The notes under the pieces were generated by a model. That model was not told the DNA's origin. It ran no database searches and saw nothing but the letters and a program-made list of their open reading frames with translations. A program made the translations under genes and the position numbers. A DNA stretch of 11,673 nucleotides from Gaiellasilicea sp035525905. Lineage in GTDB: Bacteria; Actinomycetota; Thermoleophilia; Gaiellales; Gaiellaceae. The number at the start of each line of letters is the position of its first letter. The first letter of the stretch is position 1. The stretch is from assembly GCA_035525905.1 (NCBI GenBank), contig DATLDK010000051.1:1-11673 (forward strand). The letters are read 5' to 3'. Below are positions 1 to 5,428 of the stretch, in pieces.

Positions 1-34
1 TAGGAGGTGGGTTTACGTGGGATTTCCCATCGCC

Positions 35-50
35 GATCCGAAATCGGATC
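35..50. repeat. Short inverted repeat upstream of the first gene
   Basis: GATCCGA and TCGGATC are perfect 7-base inverted arms separated by AA. They lie 18-33 bases upstream of the ATG at 68. The repeat could be a protein-binding site or a small hairpin in the leader. If translation starts instead at GTG 17 it would be inside the coding region and without regulatory meaning. Function is unknown. Confidence 0.35.
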
Positions 51-67
51 CCAACCGAGGAGAGCAC

Positions 68-484
68 ATGTCGAACTACGAGGAAGGTCGCGACGGCATC
101 CACAACGCGCCGATCAGCCGCGATCCGGCGGGGGGGACGGCGACCTACATGCCCGGCCCGCAGCCGATGGCGCCGCCCTATGGCTACGGCGCCCAGTGGG
201 AGATGCGGCCGCGCCGGGTCTATCCGATCGAGACGAAGCCGTTCTTCCTCACGAGCGAGTTCGTCGGAGCGGTCCTGGTGATCGCCGGTATCGCGATCAC
301 CGCCGCGTCGTCCGACGCGTTCGGCGCGTGGCGTGCGTGGATCCTGATCACCGCCGTCACCATCGGCTACATGGTGAGCCGGGGCATCGCGAAGTCCGGT
401 ACGCGTTCACATGCCGAGGACCCGCGTGAGAATCTCGATCTCAGCTTCGGCCGCGGCCACGACCGGTCGCACGACGGGCGCTAG
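68..484 (+). CDS. Small two-helix membrane protein, function unknown
   Basis: The 138-residue product is not assigned to a named family. The first 55 or so residues are polar and rich in Pro, Gly and Tyr, probably flexible. Two hydrophobic segments follow at about residues 64-80 and 88-104, joined by a very short turn (SSDAFGAW), so it looks like a helical hairpin in the cytoplasmic membrane. The C-terminal 30 residues are charged and end in a His/Arg/Asp-rich tail. The ATG at 68 was chosen because GAGGAG lies 5 bases upstream. A GTG at 17 in the same frame also has a good AGGAGG 9 bases before it and would add 17 residues, but those codons show less of the G/C third-position bias. A strong terminator follows directly, so this gene ends its own transcription unit. 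Confidence 0.75.
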   Translation: MSNYEEGRDGIHNAPISRDPAGGTATYMPGPQPMAPPYGYGAQWEMRPRRVYPIETKPFFLTSEFVGAVLVIAGIAITAASSDAFGAWRAWILITAVTIGYMVSRGIAKSGTRSHAEDPRENLDLSFGRGHDRSHDGR

Positions 485-501
485 CCGCAAGGAGCACTCG
501 G

Positions 502-540
502 GACGACAGCCGGCCTCCGGGCCGGCTGTTGTCGATTTGT
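502..540 (+). terminator. Rho-independent terminator after the small membrane protein gene
   Basis: Bases 502-515 pair with 520-533 in a 14-bp stem with one G-T wobble (505/530). The loop at 516-519 is TCCG, closed by a C-G pair, which matches the very stable UNCG tetraloop class. A weak T-rich stretch (GATTTGT) follows. It ends transcription from the 68-484 gene and separates it from the transglycosylase gene at 587. Confidence 0.8.
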
Positions 541-586
541 AAAGAATTGCAGGAGGCCTGGCCGGCGCGGAAAAAGTATCCGTCCC

Positions 587-1672
587 ATGCGCGTTCGCAT
601 CCTCCTCACGACCCTTGCGGTCGGCCTCGCCGTAGCGTCTCCGGCGCTCGCGGCCGGGCCAGATCCCGAGATCGCCGGGCTTCAGGTGGCGCTCCGCTCG
701 AAGGGGATGTACTTCGGGACGATCGACGGCCTCGCCGGGCCGATGACGGCGAAAGGCCTGCGCTCCTTTCAGCGGGCGGCCCATATCCCCGTCACCGGCG
801 AGTTGAGCGCCCGCACGCGGGCAGAGCTGGGAGCGCTTGGGCGGCCGCTCGTCGCGCGTCGCGTGCTCTCGCAGGGCGCCTACGGCTGGGACGTGTCCTC
901 GCTCCAGTTCCTGCTCGCCCGGGCCGGCCATCTGCGGCTCCTCGATGTCGATGGGCACTTCGGCGCCTCGACGAAGGCTGCACTCGTCAGGTTCCAGCGC
1001 ACGCGGCGCCTCTCGGTCGACGGGGTCGCCGGGCCGGCGACGCTCACGGCGTTCGGGCACGGGCGTCGCACTCCCGTGCTGACGCAGGCCGTCCCGACGG
1101 CGGCCGCGATCTCGTACGTGGTGCGCCCGGGCGACACCCTCACCGGGATCGCGCAGAAGCACAAGACCACGGTGCGGGCGCTGGCGAAGGCGAACGGACT
1201 GAAGTCGGTGAACCTCGTCGTTCAGGGCGCCACGCTCCGTCTCCCCGGCGCCGTGTCGAGCGGTCCGGCAGCTGAGCTCAGCAGCTCCACCGTGCGTGCG
1301 GAGATCGACCGATGGGCCGCGCACTACGGCATCCCCGCCAACCTGGCCCGGGCGCTCGCATGGCAGGAGTCGGGTTTTCAGACGAACGTCACCTCGTCGG
1401 TCGGTGCGTGGGGCCCGATGCAAGTGATCCCGTCGACGTGGGCGTTCGTCGAGACGATGCTGCTCGGCCATTCCGTTCCGAAGACGGGTGAGGGTGGCGT
1501 CGAGGTCGGCATGGCGCTCCTGAATCACCTGCTGAAGCGCTTCAACGGCGACCAGCGGCTGGCTCTCGCAGCGTGGTACCAGGGCGAGAAGGCAACGCGC
1601 GAGGTGGGGCTCTACGACGAGACGAAGGTCTTCGTCGCCAACGTGCTCGCGCTGACCGGGCGCCCTCTCTAA
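587..1672 (+). CDS. Secreted peptidoglycan-binding/LysM lytic transglycosylase
   Basis: This 361-residue protein probably cleaves the glycan strand of peptidoglycan outside the cell. Residues 1-22 form a signal peptide (short basic start, hydrophobic core, ASPALA before the likely cut). Two PG_binding_1 domains follow, about residues 27-82 and 96-157, each with a typical FQ helix and a DG-x-AGP or DG-x-FG turn. A LysM domain spans about 175-221 (YVVRPGDTLTGIA). The transglycosylase SLT domain covers about 234-361: E261 in WQESGF is the expected catalytic acid, followed by GAWGPMQVIPSTW (273-285) and AAWYQG (328-333). The ATG at 587 has no Shine-Dalgarno at normal distance: the nearest AGGAGG is 30 bases upstream, and no other in-frame start exists. 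A weak -10-like AAGTAT at 574-579 would put the transcript start at or near the ATG, so a leaderless message is possible. Probable housekeeping cell-wall remodelling or resuscitation-type role; no phage genes adjoin it. Confidence 0.9.
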   Translation: MRVRILLTTLAVGLAVASPALAAGPDPEIAGLQVALRSKGMYFGTIDGLAGPMTAKGLRSFQRAAHIPVTGELSARTRAELGALGRPLVARRVLSQGAYGWDVSSLQFLLARAGHLRLLDVDGHFGASTKAALVRFQRTRRLSVDGVAGPATLTAFGHGRRTPVLTQAVPTAAAISYVVRPGDTLTGIAQKHKTTVRALAKANGLKSVNLVVQGATLRLPGAVSSGPAAELSSSTVRAEIDRWAAHYGIPANLARALAWQESGFQTNVTSSVGAWGPMQVIPSTWAFVETMLLGHSVPKTGEGGVEVGMALLNHLLKRFNGDQRLALAAWYQGEKATREVGLYDETKVFVANVLALTGRPL

Positions 1673-2478
1673 GGCGCCAAGCGCGCGACTGCGGCGTGCG
1701 CCTGCCGCGCTGCCTCGTCGACGTCCAGCGACCACAGCGAATCGGACTGCTCGGCGTCGCCGAAGATCTCCACGTCCCACGCGCCGCGCCAGCCCGCCTC
1801 GTACAAGACGCTCATCAGCTGCGCGCAACGCTCGCCGGGCAGCGCACGGTCGGCTCGGCCGGGGAGTCGCCACTCGGCGACGTGGACGCCGGTGATCCGG
1901 TCGATGTTCTCGGCGAGGTGACGTTCGACCTCGGGCGTGTCGCCGACGTGCCAGAGATCGACCATGATGCCGACGTCCGGCAGCCCCGCCTCATCGAGCA
2001 GGGCCAGCGTCTCGGGGATCGTCGTGATCAGAGTCAGGTCGTCGCGCTGCGAGGCGTGGATGGGCTCCAGGCCCAGCCGCACGCCTGCGTTGACGGCCGC
2101 GGCCGCGATCCGGCGCAGCCCGTCGATGACGACACCGCGCGCCTCTGCCTCGCCGCGATCCCCGGCTGCGCCGGTGAGGCAGACGACGCAGTCGGGCTCG
2201 AAGCGGGCGAAGCGGTGCAGCGAGGCGCACAGCGCCTGCACCCTCACGCCGATGTCCTCGGGCCCGTCGATCACGGTGTTCGGCAAGATCGACGGCACGA
2301 TCGGCACGCAATTCGTGGCGCCCAGCCCGCTCTCGCGCAGCGCGTCGGCGTCGTCCGCGTCGTCGCCGAGCTTCATCTCCCAGATTCCGATGCCGTCGAA
2401 TCCCGCTGCGGCGTATGCGCTCAGGTCGTCGCGGAACGTTGCCGTGACGGTCGAGATCTCGCTGAGGGAGAGGCTCAC
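1669..2478 (-). CDS. Sugar phosphate isomerase/epimerase-like TIM-barrel protein
   Basis: This 269-residue product fits the xylose isomerase-like / AP endonuclease 2 TIM-barrel superfamily, whose members isomerise, epimerise or dehydrate sugars and hydroxy-acids using a divalent metal. Expected metal ligands are visible in order: E138 in GLEPI, D174 and H177 in MVDLWH, H199 in GVHVAEW and E237 in DVEIF. The length is usual for the family. The start is the GTG at 2478, which overlaps the TGA of the upstream oxidoreductase gene as GTGA. A longer in-frame reading to 2604 only re-reads the upstream gene's coding sequence. The two genes form a minus-strand operon divergent from the molybdenum hydroxylase operon. 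The substrate cannot be told from sequence; a role on a product of that pathway is inference. Its stop codon overlaps the transglycosylase stop by 4 bases. Confidence 0.85.
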   Translation of the reverse strand: MSLSLSEISTVTATFRDDLSAYAAAGFDGIGIWEMKLGDDADDADALRESGLGATNCVPIVPSILPNTVIDGPEDIGVRVQALCASLHRFARFEPDCVVCLTGAAGDRGEAEARGVVIDGLRRIAAAAVNAGVRLGLEPIHASQRDDLTLITTIPETLALLDEAGLPDVGIMVDLWHVGDTPEVERHLAENIDRITGVHVAEWRLPGRADRALPGERCAQLMSVLYEAGWRGAWDVEIFGDAEQSDSLWSLDVDEAARQAHAAVARLAP

Positions 2479-4079
2479 GGCAAGCCCGGTACCTTGGCGA
2501 GCAGCCGCCGTGCAAGTGCAGGCTTCATCAGCTGCTTCGCGGCCAGGTACCCCGACCCCGCGCCGAGCCCCGGGCCCGGGTGCGTGCTCGCGCCGATGTG
2601 CCACAGCCGCTCGACCGGCGTGCCGTGACCCGGTGAGGCCGGCGTCGGTCGGAACAGCAGGTTCTGGTCGAGGGAGCAGGAGCCGGCGTAGATGTCGCCG
2701 CCGACCCAGTTCGGGTTGGAGGCCTCCATGTCTGCGGGCGACATGACGATGCGTGCGATCGTGGCCGCGTCGAGGTTCTCGATGTGTCGCCCGATCCTCT
2801 CCACGATCCGGTCGGCGTAGGACTCGCGCAGCTCCTCGGTCCAGCCGGCGGATGTGTCGAGCTCGCCGGCGGCGTCGCCCTGCAACCGCTGCGGCAGCTC
2901 CTGCAGCTGAACCCAGATCACCCAGGAGCCGTCAGGGGCGCGGGAGGGATCGACGACCATCGGCTGTCCGAGCGCGACCGTGGCCTCGGCGGGCAGCAGG
3001 CCGCGATCCGCCTCGTTGACCGCCCGCGAGACGCCGTCCAGACCGGGGGTGAGATGCAGCAGCGGCGTTCGCGCGAGCCGTTCGTCGCCGCGCCAGCGAG
3101 GGAGCTCGTCCATCGCGATGTGGATCTGCATCTCGCCTCGCCCGTAGCGGAAGCGTGCGGCCGAGTCGCGCACGTGAGGCGGCGCGTCGGACTCGCCGAG
3201 GAGCCGTCCGTACAGCTGCGTCGGCGTCACGCACGCCAGGACGGCCCGGGAGGCAGGGATCGTCTCCCCGCCACCGAGCCGGACCGCGACCGCCTTGCCG
3301 TCCGAGACGACGATCCGCTCGACGTCGGCCTCGGTGCGGAGCTCGCCGCCCGCTTCGCGGACGATGGCCGCGAGGCCGTCGACGAGCTTGACGCCGCCGC
3401 CGCGCGGCACCGGCAGCCCGCCGAGCTGGAGCGCGCACGCGATCACCTGCGTCATGAAGCCCGACACCGCCTGATCCGGGCCGAGGCCCGTATGCAGAAC
3501 CCAAGGGGCGAGCAGGCCACGCGTCTCCTCCCGCTCGAACGTGTCCGTGAGCCAGTCACGTGCAGACAGCAGCGAATGGCCCGCGAACTCGACGAGGCCG
3601 CGCCGGCCGAAGTGTCTGTAGGCCTTGCGGCCGAGCGACAGTCCTTCGCCCGACCAGAGCTCGCTCCCGAGCACCCCGAACGCGACGTCAGCGCCCGCCA
3701 TGAACTGGTCGAACTGCCGCTGCCAGGCCTCGCCGAGCTCCGCCGCATTGGCTGCGCCGTCCGTCGAGAGGTGTGCGCTGGAGCCGTCAGGGAAAGCCGT
3801 CGCGGTCGGCAAATCCGTGTTCAGGTACTCGAGACCAAGGCGATCCAGGTCCGGCTTCAGCTCGGCATACGCGGGCGAGCCGACCCAGAGGGGATGCCAC
3901 GAGGAGAAGACCTCGTGCGTGAACCCCGGTGCCGTGAGGCCGTCGACCGTCTTGATCGCGCCGCCGAGCCAGTCGTTGCGCTCGAGCACGCAGACACGCC
4001 AGCCGTCCTTCGCTAGGAGCGCGGCGCCGGCCAGAGAGTTGATCCCGCTGCCGACGAAGACCGCATCGAATCCGGCCAT
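2475..4079 (-). CDS. FAD-dependent oxidoreductase, phytoene desaturase/amine oxidase-like
   Basis: The 534-residue product has the FAD-binding Rossmann motif at the extreme N-terminus (residues 9-20, VGSGINSLAGAA), the acidic residue ending beta-2 with a following Gly pair (LERNDWLGGA, about 33-42), and a C-terminal FAD-contact segment at about 492-518 (HIGASTHPGPGLGAGSGY). This pattern is that of phytoene-dehydrogenase-like / PYROXD2-like NAD(P)/FAD oxidoreductases, which desaturate or oxidise C-C or C-N bonds. The third glycine of GxGxxG is Ser15 here. There are no carotenoid synthesis genes nearby, so a carotenoid role is unlikely. The ATG at 4079 lacks a clear ribosome binding site, and a -10-like TAGAGT on the minus strand (4091-4086) ends 7 bases before it, which suggests a leaderless transcript. 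It shares the control region with the coxMSL-type operon, so it probably acts on the same substrate or a pathway product (inference). Confidence 0.85.
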   Translation of the reverse strand: MAGFDAVFVGSGINSLAGAALLAKDGWRVCVLERNDWLGGAIKTVDGLTAPGFTHEVFSSWHPLWVGSPAYAELKPDLDRLGLEYLNTDLPTATAFPDGSSAHLSTDGAANAAELGEAWQRQFDQFMAGADVAFGVLGSELWSGEGLSLGRKAYRHFGRRGLVEFAGHSLLSARDWLTDTFEREETRGLLAPWVLHTGLGPDQAVSGFMTQVIACALQLGGLPVPRGGGVKLVDGLAAIVREAGGELRTEADVERIVVSDGKAVAVRLGGGETIPASRAVLACVTPTQLYGRLLGESDAPPHVRDSAARFRYGRGEMQIHIAMDELPRWRGDERLARTPLLHLTPGLDGVSRAVNEADRGLLPAEATVALGQPMVVDPSRAPDGSWVIWVQLQELPQRLQGDAAGELDTSAGWTEELRESYADRIVERIGRHIENLDAATIARIVMSPADMEASNPNWVGGDIYAGSCSLDQNLLFRPTPASPGHGTPVERLWHIGASTHPGPGLGAGSGYLAAKQLMKPALARRLLAKVPGLP

Positions 4080-4085
4080 GGCGCG

Positions 4086-4091
4086 ACTCTA
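4086..4091 (-). promoter_or_regulatory. Putative -10 element of the FAD oxidoreductase operon
   Basis: On the minus strand the hexamer reads TAGAGT, fitting the actinobacterial TANNNT -10 pattern. Its last base is 7 bases upstream of the A of the ATG at 4079, so transcription would begin at the start codon. The -35 region at the usual 17-base spacing reads TTCCGC, a poor match, so this promoter may be weak or depend on an activator. Confidence 0.4.
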
Positions 4092-4095
4092 CTCA

Positions 4096-4127
4096 TTGAC
4101 ATGTCACGGCGGAATCTGCGTTAGATT
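4096..4127 (+). promoter_or_regulatory. Putative promoter of the molybdenum hydroxylase operon
   Basis: A perfect -35 TTGACA lies at 4096-4101 and a -10 of the TANNNT type, TAGATT, at 4122-4127, with a long 20-base spacer. The -10 ends exactly 7 bases before the A of the ATG at 4134, so the expected transcript starts at the start codon and has no leader. No Shine-Dalgarno precedes the ATG, in agreement. Both elements are overlapped by inverted repeats (4097-4106 and 4112-4128), so the promoter is probably controlled by DNA-binding proteins. The long spacer suggests need for activation, possibly by a regulator that distorts the DNA (inference). Confidence 0.55.
4097..4106. promoter_or_regulatory. 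Perfect palindrome TGACATGTCA over the -35, candidate operator
   Basis: This 10-base sequence is its own reverse complement and overlaps five of the six bases of the plus-strand -35 element. It is placed between the two divergent genes and could control both. Dimeric regulators commonly bind such sites. The family of the regulator cannot be assigned and no regulator gene is in the window. Confidence 0.45.
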
Positions 4128-4128
4128 C
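4112..4128. promoter_or_regulatory. Inverted repeat GAATCT-5-AGATTC over the -10, candidate operator
   Basis: Two perfect 6-base arms are separated by GCGTT. The right arm covers five bases of the plus-strand -10 TAGATT, and the left arm reaches the weak -35 region of the minus-strand promoter. A protein bound here would be expected to block the plus-strand promoter. The arms differ in sequence from the palindrome at 4097-4106, so two different regulators or two binding modes are possible. Confidence 0.45.
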
Positions 4129-4133
4129 TCCCG

Positions 4134-4949
4134 ATGCTTCTGCGTGAGGTCGAGTATGCGCGTCCGTCCTCGGTGGACGAGGCCGTTCGCCTCCTGGCCG
4201 GCCACGAAGGGGCACGGGCTCTGGCCGGCGGCCAGACGCTCGTCAACGTGATGAAGGCGCGTGCCGCGTCCCCGGACGTCCTCGTCGACCTGAGCCGGCT
4301 CGAAGGATTGCGCGCGATCACCGTGTCGGGCGACACGCTCCAACTTGGGGCGATGGCCACGTACACCCAGATCATGGCCTCGTCCGAGGTCGAGGTGTCG
4401 CGGCCGATCCTGGCCGAGGTGGCCGCGAAGATCGCGGACGTGCAGGTGCGTAACCGCGGCACGATCGGCGGCAACATCTGCTCGAACGACCCGACGAACC
4501 ACCTGCCGCCGCTGCTCGTGGCGCTCGGAGCGTCGATGACGATCCGCGGGGAAGCCGGTGAGCGCACCGTGACCGCAGAGGAGTTCTTCCTCGGGGTCTA
4601 TCTGACCGCGGTCGGCGAGGGCGAGCTGCTGCTGTCGGTCTCGGTTCCGGCTGCAGCGAAAGCCGCCGACGGCTTCGCCGCGATCACGATCGGCCGCGAC
4701 GGGACGTGCATCGCGAATGCCGCCGCGAGCCTCGCCGGCGGCGAGACCCGGATCGCGCTCGGCTGCGTCGACGCCGTGCCCGTCCTGATCACCCTGGCCG
4801 ACTCCGGCGAAGCCGCGGTACGCGAGGCGGTGGCCTCGGCGAACTTGGAGCCGCCGTCGGACGTGCACGCGTCGGCCGAATATCGCCGCCGGCTCGCCGC
4901 AGTCTGCGCAGTCCGGGCCGTCCAGCAGGCCGCTGAGAAAGGACGGTGA
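4134..4949 (+). CDS. Molybdenum hydroxylase FAD-binding (medium) subunit, CoxM-like
   Basis: This 271-residue protein is the FAD subunit of a xanthine-oxidase-family molybdenum hydroxylase. It passes electrons from the 2Fe-2S clusters to FAD and on to an acceptor. The FAD pyrophosphate-binding motifs are present: AGGQTLV at residues 31-37 and TIGGNIC at 110-116, followed by DPTNHLPPLLVALGA, typical of the molybdopterin dehydrogenase FAD domain. The CO dehydrogenase flavoprotein C-terminal domain occupies about 175-268. The length is close to the usual 280-290. It is the first gene of a long operon with subunit order medium-small-large as in cox clusters. The ATG at 4134 is supported by the promoter position (likely leaderless). 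The symbol coxM is withheld because the large subunit does not look like a CO dehydrogenase. Confidence 0.92.
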   Translation: MLLREVEYARPSSVDEAVRLLAGHEGARALAGGQTLVNVMKARAASPDVLVDLSRLEGLRAITVSGDTLQLGAMATYTQIMASSEVEVSRPILAEVAAKIADVQVRNRGTIGGNICSNDPTNHLPPLLVALGASMTIRGEAGERTVTAEEFFLGVYLTAVGEGELLLSVSVPAAAKAADGFAAITIGRDGTCIANAAASLAGGETRIALGCVDAVPVLITLADSGEAAVREAVASANLEPPSDVHASAEYRRRLAAVCAVRAVQQAAEKGR

Positions 4950-4951
4950 GC

Positions 4952-5428
4952 ATGGAGGAGCCGGCGAGGAGTCGCACGATCTCGGTGGAGGTCAACGGTG
5001 AGGTCCACGAGCGCGAGGTCGACGCCCGGCGCCTGCTCGTCCACTTCATCCGCGACGAGATCGACCTGACCGGGACGCACGTCGGCTGCGACACGGGCAA
5101 CTGCGGCGCCTGCACCGTGCATCTGGACGGGCAGGCGGTGAAGAGCTGCATGCTGCTCGCGGTACAGGCGGACGGCGCCAAGATCACCACGGTCGAGGGC
5201 CTGGCGCCCGCCGACGGGGAGCTGACCCCCCTGCAACAGTCCTTCTCGGCGCACCACGCGCTGCAGTGCGGCTACTGCACGCCCGGGATGCTGATGAGCG
5301 CGTCCGCTCTGCTCGCGCAGAATCCGCGCCCGAGCGAGGAGGAGGCGCGGATCGCCATCCAGGGCAACATCTGCCGCTGCACCGGTTACGTGAACATCGT
5401 CGAGGCGATCGTGAACGTCGGACAATGA
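4952..5428 (+). CDS. Molybdenum hydroxylase 2Fe-2S (small) subunit, CoxS-like
   Basis: The 158-residue product carries two 2Fe-2S clusters that carry electrons from the molybdenum centre to FAD. The N-terminal plant-ferredoxin-type cluster uses C46, C51, C54 and C66 (GCDTGNCGACT, then KSC). The C-terminal helical domain binds the second cluster with C106 and C109 (QCGYCTPGM) and C141 and C143 (CRCTGY). All eight cysteines are present. The ATG at 4952 is chosen because AAAGGA ends 8 bases before it. A GTG at 4946 would add two residues and make a GTGA overlap with the preceding stop but leaves only 2 bases to the ribosome binding site. Its stop overlaps the next start as ATGA, so translation is coupled to the large subunit. 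Confidence 0.95.
   Translation: MEEPARSRTISVEVNGEVHEREVDARRLLVHFIRDEIDLTGTHVGCDTGNCGACTVHLDGQAVKSCMLLAVQADGAKITTVEGLAPADGELTPLQQSFSAHHALQCGYCTPGMLMSASALLAQNPRPSEEEARIAIQGNICRCTGYVNIVEAIVNVGQ

Noticed and set aside
587..1672. Prophage endolysin
   Set aside because: The domain set and signal peptide could fit, but there are no holin, tail or other phage genes nearby and the flanking genes are metabolic.
407..1873. 488-codon minus-strand open frame across the transglycosylase gene
   Set aside because: Low-complexity Arg/Ala-rich translation without domains, opposite a clear signal peptide-PG_binding-LysM-SLT protein.
2479..2604. N-terminal extension of the TIM-barrel protein to 2604
   Set aside because: The extra residues lie entirely within the 3' part of the FAD oxidoreductase gene and do not match the family; GTG at 2478 gives a standard 4-base overlap and normal length.
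2475..4079. Carotenoid biosynthesis desaturase
   Set aside because: The fold is shared, but no phytoene synthase, cyclase or other carotenoid genes are adjacent, and the context is a catabolic regulon.
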